This document shows, piece after piece, positions 22,629 through 33,060 of a DNA stretch of 64,000 nucleotides (within the stretch, counting starts at the first letter, position 1; the number at the start of each line of letters is the position of its first letter). Source of the DNA: Termitomyces sp. T153 (lineage: Eukaryota > Basidiomycota > Agaricomycetes > Agaricales > Lyophyllaceae); the NCBI GenBank assembly GCA_018296165.2, contig JACKQL020000017.1:62001-126000 (forward strand). Reading direction: 5' to 3'. The notes under the pieces were generated by a model that did no database searches, was not told the origin of the DNA, and was given only the letters and a program-made list of their open reading frames with translations. A program made the translations under genes and the position numbers.

Positions 22629-24325
22629 ATGTCTTCTTCAGCTTATTCTCCCACAGCATCTAGGTTGACATCCCCACCATCCCAGCTGTCATCTTCCAAA
22701 GATTCAGAGGGTCGCCAAGATCACCGTCAGGTCGAGGTGATGTACCGTAGTTGTGAGTGCGGCCTGTCTCATGTACCCCAGAATACTGATTGGTCCTTTG
22801 CAGAGTTGTCTGCAGCCGTGGCAGGTCCCTCAGGGCCACCGTCTGGCACAGACGTGATGCAGCCACTGGTGGGCATGGCCCCTTCTACGTGCTCCAAGTC
22901 TGGCATTTGTCCGGGGGTGGTCCGGCTTGTCCCAGAGGGTTCGAGGGTGGTACAGGTGGAGGTGACGCCAGAGCAGTTTGCCAAGGCGGTGGGTTGGGCA
23001 AGGGGTCCCCCCACCCTCGAGTGGTGTCAGGCGGCGGCCCCGGTGAGTGGCTACTTAGCTTTATGTTTCCCAGACCAACATGCTCCTGCAGTGTGCGTCT
23101 TGCACCCGACAAGGGGAGCAGTGTGAATTTGAGGAACCTGCATTGGGGGTACAGCAGGACACATCGGTGTGCCTTCCGTGCCGTTTGCGGCATGAGAAGT
23201 GCTCCGTCACCCTGAGTTGGCGGGCTGTCTGCATCACAGCAGAGCAAGGGTGGGATCGAGGTTGGGTCGCAGCGCAGCTGGAGGAAGGGCGGAAGGGCAG
23301 GGTGTTGGGGAGGGGCTCCAGGGCTGGGGAAGGAGAACAGGTTAGTGCGCCTGCCATGAAGGTGGGCCCCCCGCAGGGTGGGCAGAGGGAGGGGGCCCCT
23401 TCCACGCAGGAGAAAGGGAAATGGAGAGTGTCCCCTTCACCCGAGGCGGGTCCCAGTAAGCGGGCGCAGAGCGAGCAGGTAATGGGGGGCCCCCCTGGTT
23501 CCGTGGTGTACTCCCCTACATCTGGAGCCCCTGTTGAGCAGTCCACAGATAGGTCGTGGTCAGTTGTGGAGGCCTATCTGCGGCGTCGGGTAGAGAGCTT
23601 GGAACGGTTGTTGGTCGCATGCGAGGAGGAGATTCAGGGGGTATGGGAGGAGAGGGACGGGGCTCGATGGGAGTTGGACGGGGTTTGGAGGGAACAGGAC
23701 TTAGCGCGGAAAGACAAGGACGTCACCGTCGGGACTGCTGCGGGGTGATTGTCTCATCTGCAGGAGTTGGAGGTGCGGACAGTGCATTTGCAGGTGCGGG
23801 CGGAGGCGGCGGAGGTGGCGACGCAGCAGGCAGGAGGCTCAGGAGTGCGGGAGACCCAGCAGGGTTCCAGTGCTGGAGAAGTCCAGGTGGCGGCGGAGAG
23901 GGCGCGGCGGCGGGAGGAATGGCTTGCCAACGAGGCGGCCTCGGGCCAGTGAGGAGTGCTTCATGAGTGGTTTCCCCACTTCCCATCTCCTAAGCACTGA
24001 TTCAGTTTCCATAGACTGGGCCAGGGAGCATTGCATCCTTCTCGACGGAGCGTTGGCAGCGCTGGGGTCCATCCATGATGGGTTGGCAAGGATGCCTGGG
24101 GACCTTCCGCCGGAGTTGGGTCAAGGGGTTACGCAGATGGGGTGTCTGTTGGCAGGGCATTGGTGGAGGGCGACGGCAGATCCCGGGGCGTGGTGGGAGA
24201 TGGCGACGGACATGGGGAAACCACTTCCTGGGCAACCCGAGGTTCCGGCAGCAGTAGTGGCACAGATGGAGGTGTTCATGGTGGGCAGGGTAGCGGGGTT
24301 AGGGTTGGAGGAGGAGGGGGAGTGA
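22629..24325 (+). pseudogene. Antisense Zn2Cys6/coiled-coil accessory gene of E3 (best copy)
   Basis: Exons 22629-22752, 22804-23042, 23092-23962 and 24015-24325 give 1545 coding nt; introns are 51, 49 and 52 nt. Exon 1 is Ser-rich and acidic. Exon 2 ends near LEWCQ. Exon 3 starts with the cluster C-x2-C-x6-C-x15-C-x2-C-x6-C (23092-23205), then a Pro/Gly linker and an 80-100 residue Glu/Arg-rich coiled coil. Exon 4 encodes the DWAREHC-x-LLDGA domain and an acidic end. Lesions: a T at the exon 1 end makes TAG on splicing, TGA at 23746-23748 (E1 has CGA), TGA near 23950, and donor 3 reads ATGAGT. Zn2Cys6 proteins are usually fungal transcription factors. The role here (self-regulation, chromatin or silencing) is unknown. 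Confidence 0.8.
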
Positions 24326-24545
24326 GGGGAACTCGGACCCCATTGTTGACTTGTTCTCTGCCCATTCTTGTTCAATATATATGTACACTGCTTGTCTCTA
24401 TACATTCTCTGGTCCTTCTGCTGAGTGTGGGAAGTTTCAGATAGAGTGAGGAGAGGAGTAAGTGAAAACACGTAGGAGAGTACTGGTGGGAGTTGAATCC
24501 CTGGTGAACCCAGAGGCGGGGGTTACACCCACTATTGCCATCTGT

Positions 24546-26139
24546 GTTGGGTCAGTCCCGGAGTTCCGGGGCTTGGCGGGATTTTGTCGGTGGAAGTCCC
24601 GGAGTTTGTTGGGGGCTCTGTCAAGGTTCTTTTGGGGTTCCCACGTGTCGTCCTCAGGTCCATAGCCCTTCCAGCGGACTAAGTACTGGAGTCAGCCGCG
24701 AACTATTCAGGAGTCAAGGATCTCATCGACCTCGTAGTGATACTTGTCCTCAACTTTGATGGGGGGCGGTTGGCTGGGGCGTTGGCTGGGGAAGGGGTCT
24801 GGAGCGTGCCTTTCAAGGAGTCAAACATGGAACACAGGGTGGAGGCCCTTCAGGCCCGGAGGCAGGTCGAGCTTGTAAGCGTGGGTGGAGACCTTCTGGA
24901 GGATCTTGAATGGGCTGAGGCGTTTGTGGTTGAGTTTGATGGAAGGCCTCCGGGTCTTAAGATTTTGCTGGTCGAGCCAGACCAGGGTGCCGGGGGGCCA
25001 GTTGGGGGTTGGCTTGTGACGGGCATCGGTGTGCTTGGAGTAGGCTCAGTTGGCGGTGTCAATCTCATCCCAGAGGAATTGGTGGAGGGATCGGAGGTCC
25101 TTGGCAACTTTGTGGGAAACGTGGGAAGGGATGTCTTTGAGGGACAGCGTGAGTCAAGGATTGTAGCCCTTGTTGGCGTAAAAGGGGGAAACTCCAGTGG
25201 CGGAGTGAGGCGTGTTGTTGTAGGTGAATTCGGCGAGGGGAAGCTCCGCGCGCCAGTTGTTCTGTAAATAGTTAACGTAGAGGCAAAGATACTGTTCTAA
25301 TGTCTGGTTTACATGTTTGGTTTGTCCGTCGGTTTCTGGGTGGTAGGCAGTAGAGAGGCTGGTTTTGATTTTGAGTGCCTTGCACAGCAATTGCCAAAAA
25401 TGGGATACAAATAGGGGTCTGCGGTCGGAGATGATGTTGTCAGGAAGTCCGTGTTTGGAGAATATGTGTTTGAGAAATAGTTTGGCAAAATCCGGAGCGG
25501 TGTCGGTGGTGTGGCAGGGGATAAAGAGGGCTTGTTTAGTAAGGTGGCAGACAACGACGAGGATTGCGTTGAAACCTTTGGAGTTGGAGAGTTTGACAAT
25601 ATGATCCATTGATATTGAAGACCAGGGGCGGCAACCGACAGGGAGGGGTTTCAGTAATCCGTGGGGGCGGTGGCAGGGTACTTTGGCCTGTAGGCAGGGT
25701 TCGCAGGCTCTTACGTATTGCGTGACATCCTTCTTCCTTCCTGGCCAAAAATAAGTCCGGGAGATGAGTTGAAGGGTCTTACAAATTCCTGGGTGCCCCT
25801 GGAGTTTGTGGTTGTGGTGTTGTCAGAGTATGTTGAGGCAAATGGACTTGTGGTCCGGGGCATAGATTCATCCACTCCGGAGCAGGAGGTGGTGGTCCAG
25901 GGATAGTGAAAAGGGGTTGTCTATGCTCGACTCGTTGGGGTTGTTGTGGGGGTTGTGCTGGTTGAAGAAGGGGTCCGGGGGTGAATTCCTGATTTGCTGG
26001 AGGATTCCTGCTTCATTTAAAATCAGCACAGCATGTAGATGTTCGGGTGGGATTACCACTCGGTGGTTGAATGCATTTTGTTTGGTTTTGAATGATTTTG
26101 TTGGATACACGTTGGGTCTTTGAGTGAGGGCGTCGGGCT
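24546..26139 (-). pseudogene. pol: Integrase and chromodomain of E3
   Basis: Read leftwards: the integrase HHCC region (near 25790-25680), MDHI with the first catalytic Asp (about 25605), the second Asp in IISDR (25430), and Glu in HPETDGQTKHVNQ. In that last motif the residue after Gln-Thr is Lys instead of the Glu found in E1, a G-to-A type loss. A GPF-like motif and a chromodomain with YLVRWKGY and DDTWEP (about 24700-24600) follow. Stops interrupt the tail. The end of the frame faces the antisense gene, whose stop is at 24325. Confidence 0.85.
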
Positions 26140-27876
26140 TTGCGCTGAGTTGTCCGGGGCAGTAGTGAATAGTAAAATCATACTCCGAGAGGGTTTTGGA
26201 CCATCGAGCTTGGCGGTGGCTGACCTGTTTTGTGGTCATAAAATATTGCAGGTTGTTGTGATTGGAGTAGACTTGGATGCAGTGCGGGGACCCCTCAAGG
26301 TAGGCCCACCACTGACAAAAGGCTTCGACGATCGTGAGGAGTTCCTTGTCGTAAATGTTGTAGTTGAGTTCTGCTGGGATCATTGATCGGGTGTAGAAGG
26401 TGACAGGGCAGAGATCCTTGCCCCCCGAGTTCGACTGGGAGAGTATCCCGGCGATAGTGTAGTCGGAGGTGTCACATTTGAGCATGATCGGTAGGGAGGG
26501 GTCGAAATGGCGGAGGACCGGAGCGGAGGTGAAGGCCTTCTTCAGGAGGAGGAATATGCTCTGGCACTTGCTGTCCCAGTCCCAAGGGGTGTCCTTCCGT
26601 GTGAGTCGGTTGAGGGGTTTGGTGATCCCGGAGTAGTTGTCAATGAAGCGGCAATAGAAGTTAGCAAACCCCAAGAATGACTGTACCTCCTTAACGTTCC
26701 ATGGGGAGGGCCAATTGAGTATCGTGTCGACCTTGGCGGGGTCCATGCGCACACCGTCGGGGGTGATGATGACTCCGAGATATTTGACTTCTGTTGTGTG
26801 GAAGGAGCACTTCTCAGGTTTAGCGTGAAGGTGATATTCTCGGAGTCGTTCCAAGACACGGCGGACATGCTCCAAATGCTCCGCCGGCAAATTCGAGTAG
26901 ATCAGGATATTGTCCAAATATACGATGACAAAAATGTTGTTCATGTCGTGGAAGATGTCATTTATGAAGTACTGGAAGGTGGTGGGGGAGTTAGTCATTC
27001 CAAAGGGCATTATGAGATACTCAAAGAGGCCATAGTGGGTGCGAAAGGCAGTCTTCCATTCATGTCCCGGGGCGATCCGGACGTTGTTGTAGCCGGAACG
27101 GAGGTCGATTTTTGTGTAAATCTTGGCACTGCAAAGACGATCGACAAGGTCTCCGATTAAGGGGAGGGGGTACCGGTTCTTTTTGGTGACTTTGTTGAGT
27201 CCCCGATAGTCCACACAGAGTCGGAGGGATCCGTCTTTTTTCTTGGCAAACAGAACCGGGGCACCAGCTGCGGAGATTGAGGGGCGTATGAAACCTTTGC
27301 CAAGCATGTTGTCGAGGTATTCCTTCAGGGCCCAGAGCTCGATTTCGGACATGTTGTAGATCTTGCCAAATGGGGGTGAGGTACCTTCTTTGAGGTCGAT
27401 CTAGTGGTCATAGGAGCGGTGCGGAGGGAGTTCCTTGGCACTTCCTTCAGAGAACACGTCAGTGAACTCATGATACTCCGGGGGAACTACTTCAGATAGG
27501 ATCTGTTCCTCTGTCTTGTTTGCTGGTGCGGTAGTCCCTGCGCGGAGGTATTCCTCAGGTAGGGCTGGCGTGACTTGCAACTGGAAGGCAGGGGTGCCTT
27601 CTCGTAGGAGGCGTGCGAAGGGGACGGCGCCGATGATTTTAATGTCGAGGTTTCCAGGGTTGACGGGGTTGGGTACCGTAGGTGTAACAGTTGGGTCCGG
27701 GGTGACGTTGGGGTTGGTCGGGGGCTTCGGGCATCGCTGGTTGGGGTAGCGCAGGCCCTTATATTGATTTCAGGGTATGTTGGGGGGCAGCCATCGTAAT
27801 TTGTCCGAAGGTGATCGAGATGGAGTTGTGCTTCCTTCTCTGTCAGAGTTGGCGTCAGGGGTTGGGGAATCCTGAG
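26140..27876 (-). pseudogene. pol: Reverse transcriptase-RNase H of E3
   Basis: A 494-codon open frame (27352-25868) covers most of RT, RNase H and the linker. Motif A KIDLRSGYNN near 27110; motif C VYLDNILIY near 26930 (Asn in place of the second Asp); RNase H first Asp in CDTS and KEL Glu; YSNH at the third acidic position, as in E1. CPGQLSAKPDAL is intact where E1 has a stop. A stop near 27405 separates the N-terminal part. Confidence 0.88.
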
Positions 27877-28880
27877 TCATTCCGGAGGTGATGGTGTCAG
27901 GGCAGGGAACATGTTGAGATCAGAGATAGACTGGAGGCGGAGGTGGATGGCAGCCGCTAAGCTTGCTTCAGGGCCAGGGAATTGCATGGTGAGGTTCTTC
28001 CAGTTGATGTCGGGATTAACGTCTTGCAGCCACGGGAGTCCGAGCACAATCAGGGTAGACAGGGGTAGTTGGGTAACAAGAGGTTGGGCCTGGAATTGCA
28101 GGTCATTATTGAGGGTGAGGGTGTTGTCATGGTACTGCATGATTCTTGTTGTAGCGGGGCTCCCATCGAAGAGTTGGAGCTCAAGGGGTTTGTCGAGGTA
28201 GTTGCGTTGGAGATCAAGCTGGTTGCTGACAAAGACACCAGAGGCGCCGCTGTCTACAAGGGCGGGGAGTACCTTGAGCGAGCTGCCAAGTCGGACATAG
28301 ATGACAAACGACTGTGCAGACCTAGAGCAAAGTTGCGGAGGGGTCTGGGATTGGTCGATCGTGGTCTCAGAGTTCTCAGAAGGGGGTGAGACATCAAAGG
28401 GTACCAGCCCGGAGTTGGTGGGGTTGTCCTGGTCGAGGCGGAGGGTGAGACTGGGCCAATCGACATGGGGATTGGTGGAGCGGAGCCACAAGAACCCTAA
28501 GATGATGGGGGCGGAGGGGTGTAATTTTGTGACAAGTAGTCGGAGTTCTTGCTGTTGTCCATTGGCAAAGGTCATGGTCATTTCTAGACAATGAGTGATG
28601 TCTCCCGCTGGGGTAGAGTCTCCGTCAAAGAGTTTGAGGGGGATCGGGGCGGGGAGGCAACAGAGGGGTTGTGGGGCGAGCGCCGCCAGGGATTCGTCAA
28701 CGAAGTTATTGGTGGTGCCACTGTTGACTAGTGTGGGGATGGGTTTGTTGGTGAAGGGGAGAGTGGTGTGGAGGAGGTTTGTGGACGAGTGGGAGGGGAG
28801 GTGTGCTGGGGGGTTATCTGGGGCAAGTACTGTTGCGCGGAGGAGTGGGGCTGGGGTTGGTATCCAGGGGTACTGGGGTG
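27877..28880 (-). pseudogene. Tandem retropepsin domains of E3
   Basis: Same two-domain arrangement as E1. PR1 near 28735-28480 reads LVNSGTTNNF, so its catalytic Asp is changed to Asn, but the IILG-x-x-WL and NPHVDW ends are intact. PR2 near 28260-28000 reads LVDSGASGVF with IVLG-x-x-WL and NPDINW. The frame is open across both. At its upstream edge it is fused to gag by a deletion that removed the zinc knuckle. Confidence 0.85.
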
Positions 28881-31105
28881 TCCTGGAGGTCGGCGGCATT
28901 GAGCTGGGCAGGTGGGCACTGCCCTGGGGGTCGGTTGGTGTTGGGGACTCCTCAGCCCGGAGGGAAGCGGGGTGTGGGGTTGGCAGGGTTAGTGGGGATT
29001 GAGGATCGAATGCCATTGGTTGCTCTGGCCTGCCAGTTGGTGTTACCGGAGGTGTTCCAAGAGGTCCGGAACACCATGTTTTCGCTGCAGTCTTCCCAGT
29101 AACGTTGGTCGACCTGGGTAATGAGCGCCTTGTACCCGTCATAGGTGGTTTGCTTGGGCACGAGGTGAAGGACATCCTTGATCTGTTGGGGTAGGGCACA
29201 ACGGAGGGTGAACCGGAGGGCGTTGTAATTCCAGCCGGTCTCGTAGGCCTCTCATTCAAATCATACAATAAAGGTTGTGAAGCGTTTGTTGTCCCGCATT
29301 CGGAAGTTGAAGAGATTTTCCTCCACTTCTGCTATGGTGTCAAAGATGCCAAACTTACTCGAGAACTCTTGGGTGAAAGCGAGCCAATTGGAGAGTATGG
29401 GATTGTTTGGGTCAAACCAGAGTAGCGTGGTGTAGTGGTCAAAGGCAATGCCCTGTAAGTATGATGCGGTGAAGGCTACTTGTGAGCTCTCGAGCTGAAA
29501 GGTGATGGGCTTAGCTTGGAACATAGTTAAACACTGAGTCAGGAAGATTTGCCACTTCCAAGGGTCGCGGCCGGTGAAGGGTTTGGGCTTCTAGATGTCG
29601 AGCTTACCCTCCCAGGCCAGTGCATCGCAGGTATCATCCTGTGAATTTTGAGTTCAAGGTGGGGGTCCAGCATTGTAGTAGTAGTAGTAGTGATTTCCGT
29701 TTCTGCGCTGGGGGGGAAAGTTGTCCATTGCTGGGCCCCATCCTACAGGGGGTCTGCCATTGGGTGGTCCTCCACCGGGGTTTTGACCCACGCTACCCGG
29801 GGCGGGTCCTGGGGCCCATCGAGGGGGAGGGGGTCCTCCGGGGGTCAGGGGTCCAAAATAGTTGGTGTCGGTGGGGGGATTAGGCATTGGGGCAGGCGGG
29901 GGACGAGAGGGGTTGGCGGAAAAAGGGGGTCGGGGTGCCCCAGGGCCCATGGGTTGTCGCGGGGGAACTGAGGCGTTGGGATGGGGCGGAGGGGCATTGA
30001 TACAAGGGGCGCAGAGATCGAAGTGGGGGGGTCGGTCTCGTTGAGGTCTGTTGCACAGGGCATGTTTGTCGGCGGGGTTGCATGGCTCATCGATATAGGA
30101 GAGGGTCCTGTTGTCATCATCGACGCGTAGGGGCGGTCGTTGAGAATGGAGTTTGGGGGCAGTGGGTTGGTCCCAGGTTCGGAAGGCGCTGGGCATGGAG
30201 CTGGCCCGGGGCTGGGCAAAGAGAGCCAAGGTGTGGGCGGTGGGTTGGTCAAACAACCCCCCCGCAGGGTTGAGGTTCCTCAAGATGCTGGATGCTGCGC
30301 TGAGTTCTTCCTGCTGATGGGGAACGGAAGATGGGGCTTTGTTTCATGTTCCGACAGGTTCCTTGCGTTGCACGTGGAAGGAGCGGGCAGGATCCAGGGG
30401 GTCTTCAAAGGGGCGGGGGTTTGGGCTAGTGTGGATTTCTTCGACCAAGGCACGGAGCTCGTTCCATAAGTTGTCATTGATGCCCAGGGTGCCTTGGGTA
30501 TTCTCCAGGAGGTTCCCTTGCAGGTAGCATTCATGGAAGTCGAGGAGTCAATCTGCCCAGACCTCCGGAGTTGCAGAGGCATCAGAGTAGCCTAGGTTGG
30601 TGAGGAGGGTGCGGGTACGCCTTGCAAATTCCGCAGGGGACAGGCAGAGGAAGTGGAGGACTTCATTGCGTTGCTGGGTGTAGGCTTCGACCCTTTGCTG
30701 CCTAGGAGAAGGAGGGGTTTGAGCGGCAAACAGTGGGCGGGGGGGGGAATAGTTATCCATGGCCTCCAGAGGGACTGGGACTGCAGTGGGGATTGGGTAC
30801 GCATAGTAATGGGCGGGGGGAAGGTAGGTGGGGTTAGGAGGTGCTGCGGAGTATCCTCTGGGGTTGATACGGGGGTTATTGCCATCAGCGTGGAATGTGG
30901 GAGGGTAGCGCCAGCCCAGGGGTATTCCCTGGCTGATGGAGGGGGTGTAAAACGCCTGGTTGGGGTCAGGGGTCCAGTGACGGGGCACGTACTGGTCCGC
31001 AAAGGGACCTGGGTAGAATGGGGCATAGGGATTTTCCAGTAGGGGTCGGCCATAGGCGTCGGTTGGGTAACCAATGGGGTTGTACGCAGGGTTAAACACA
31101 GACAT
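28840..31105 (-). pseudogene. gag: Gag of E3, zinc knuckle deleted
   Basis: Start ATG at 31105 (M-S-V-F-N-P), the only A copy here with a clear complete N-terminus. A Tyr/Pro-rich N-terminal region (31105-30548) is followed by the linker that the solo LTR interrupts in E1, a second Pro/Gly-rich stretch with a Tyr run near 29680, and the Gag core (29524-29261 open). About 310 nt present in E1 between roughly 4537 and 4847 are missing here: the knuckle, the gag stop and the -1 overlap. Several stops and a frameshift are present. Confidence 0.85.
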
Positions 31106-31124
31106 TGAGAATGGGGTAAGGGGG

Positions 31125-31135
31125 AGTCTTGATAT
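31125..31135 (-). other. Self-primer binding site of E3 (damaged edge)
   Basis: AGTCTTGATAT on the plus strand, i.e. ATATCAAGACT reading with the element. A deletion of about 19 nt removed the last LTR bases and the first bases of the site seen intact at 39582-39594. Confidence 0.6.
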
Positions 31136-32108
31136 GACGGGGGCTCAGTACACTGGCGAGTCCTTACTAGGCGGATGTGATATCCAGCACTTATAACCAG
31201 GTGTCCGGAGTTGGAGTGGAGGTGGGGAGGCTTGCAAGGGGGTTCTAGGGAAAACGGCCCGAGTAAGTCCTGAATGGCCCGGAGAAGTCTAAGACCGAAG
31301 GTATTGGTCGTTGACCCAGGGCAGGTGTCAGGGCTAGTTTGTGGGCGCGCAAATAGATTGCGGAGTGAGCGGAGGCTTCTCGAGTGGCGGGGCCAGAGTT
31401 GGATAGGGGATTGCCCGGGCTTGATGGGTCCCGGGGCCAAGCAGGGAGCAAGGGTCGGAGTTGTCATAAGAATGTTTGGGTCATGGTGCATGCACAGAGT
31501 TTGTACTGACGTAGGGAGCAAGAGGAACTTAGAAGAACAAAGGAAATATGTACAGTCAAGACGAGATGGAGACAAGACAAGACTGAGGAAAAAGATAGAT
31601 TCAAAACTTAAAAACAGAAACAGAGACAAGACGAGAGACAAAACATAGGAAACTGGTAAATGTAATATCAAGACTAAAGTTTGAGGAGTTATTCTACAAC
31701 TTATATACTGACTACTGGGTACCTTGGAGGGTGGCGGATATGGTGGCGGGAGTTGACGGAGCTGTGTGGAGTCGACAGGTGTTGGGTACAATCCAAGGTT
31801 GGGCTGCGGCGGTATTCTGATGGGATCAGTTGGGGGCATGGCCACTCCAAGGACGTCATGATACTCCAGGACGGGTTGGGTAAACTAGGGTAGGGGGTCA
31901 GGAATGTATGACGTGGCCAGGAACAGTGGGGGAAGGTTTCAGGGGGAGTGTTGATGGCTACGGAGAGGGTGTTGGAGTTGCCATCAGGGTTTGCTGGAGA
32001 AGCGTCAGAGTTATCCAGTGTGGGCGCGAAAGTGTGGGCGGGGTTCAGGGGAGTTAGATGGGAAATTGGGAGGGGTTGGGAGCAGTGTCTAGGGAGCAGG
32101 TCATGACA
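31135..32108 (-). repeat. 5' LTR of E3
   Basis: Matches 21417-22415 except for missing terminal bases at 31135. Self-primer complement 31663-31675; TATA box complement 31700-31707; 32 nt between their starts. Ends TCATGACA at 32108. Confidence 0.88.
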
Positions 32109-32136
32109 CTGAGCCCCTGTGGTCAGCAGAACCTGA
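32109..32136 (+). repeat. 28-bp tail of a plus-strand family A LTR
   Basis: GAGCCCCTGTGGTCAGCAGA lies within it and it ends in ACCTGACA, the family A LTR 3' end. It sits between the E3 5' LTR and family C coding sequence and is the only trace of another insertion. Confidence 0.7.
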
Positions 32137-33060
32137 CAGTTGCCTGCTTTGAAGTTGTAATTGCAGATCGTAGTGGCATGTTCTGTTTCAAAGCAAATGG
32201 CTGCTAGGCGACAAGCACTAAGAACATCACTGTGAAGGCAGTTGAGATCCTCTTGGCAACATTGAAGATCAATTGCTTGGCAGGCTATGAGGTCTGTTGT
32301 TGACAATAGCAAGTTTGGTGGCGGTTGCAAATATGTTGCTTCTACTATGTCGGCTGGCAAGAGAGGGTGGGTGCCGGTTGTCACAAAGTAGGGGGAGCAA
32401 CCCATTCCCTTGTGAATGGTAACCCGTTCTGACCAAAATACAGAGTAAGTAGCAGCACTTTACCTGGACTGATCACCATCAACTGCTTTGAAGAAAGCTT
32501 GGCAAACATCGAAATGAGGCTGCTTGACTATTCCATTAGCATGCTTATTGTAACCAGAGATCTGGATGTGGTGCAAGTTATACTTCTTTGCCAAGTAGGT
32601 GACCACCTTTAGGATTGGAGGTCCATTGTCGGTAATGATTTTGCTAAGCACTCCCCAATGACAGATGACATCCTCATATAGCCACTTAGTGATAGCTTTG
32701 GTGTTCTCTCTGGTGAGCATGCAAAACTCAGGGTAATGAGTTAGCAAACAATGTCCTTGAATGATATATTTGAACTTATTGGAGGGAGGCATGAACATGG
32801 TGTCCATGTATATCTTGCTGAACAAGGGCGCTGGCATAGCAACAGTTGGCGGGATGAGAACTTTGGTTGTCTGGTGTATTTGGCAGAGGTGGCAAGTCCA
32901 AAAGTACCATACTATATCAGTGCTAACTTGAGGCCACCAAAATTGTTCTAAAAGGGCTGAGCAAGTAGCAAAAAGTCCTCTATGACCCAAGTTGTCATGT
33001 GTGGCTTTCAAGACCCATAAGTGACTAGCAATGGGCACAAACAGCTTATGAGTGCCATCT
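32137..33060 (-). pseudogene. pol: Integrase of family C element
   Basis: An HHCC domain (HDNLGHRG ... FWWP ... CHLCQ) is followed by the core with Asp in YMDTMF and Asp in ITDNGPP. The third catalytic position, in ANGIVKQPHFD, is Lys where related Gypsy integrases have Glu, a G-to-A change. The segment 32405-32137 continues the polyprotein after the core (MGCSPYFVTTG...HPLLPADIVEAT). The LTR tail at 32136 interrupts it. This family has a different sequence from A and B and shows no chromodomain in the window. Confidence 0.8.

Larger units (their letters stand above)
21417..32108 (-). mobile_element. E3: CpG-rich family A element, LTR to LTR (10.7 kb)
   Basis: Contains, on the minus strand, 5' LTR (31135-32108), gag, tandem PR, RT-RNase H, integrase, chromodomain, then the convergent antisense gene and 3' LTR (21417-22415). 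It is the most complete A copy and the richest in CG. Flanks GGTGG and CTGAG do not match, so one end has been rearranged or the LTRs come from different insertions. It lacks the Gag zinc knuckle, and its 5' LTR edge and PBS carry a small deletion. Confidence 0.85.

Noticed and set aside
22629..24325. Host zinc-cluster transcription factor gene captured between elements
   Set aside because: The same gene occupies the same position in every A element and is bounded by the element's polypurine tract and pol end, so it belongs to the element.
24495..24530. tRNA-like TpsiC/B-box (GAGTTGAATCCC) in the spacer between pol and the antisense gene
   Set aside because: It occurs in every A copy but differs from the B-box consensus at several bases and has no acceptor stem or A-box, so it is not a tRNA gene.
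27877..29268. A single 463-codon protein fused from a novel N-terminus and the proteases
   Set aside because: The first half is gag read in the wrong frame; it is joined to the protease frame only because of the knuckle deletion.
21412..32113. Target-site duplication for E3
   Set aside because: Flanks GGTGG and CTGAG do not match, and the right flank is a leftover LTR tail, so no duplication is claimed.
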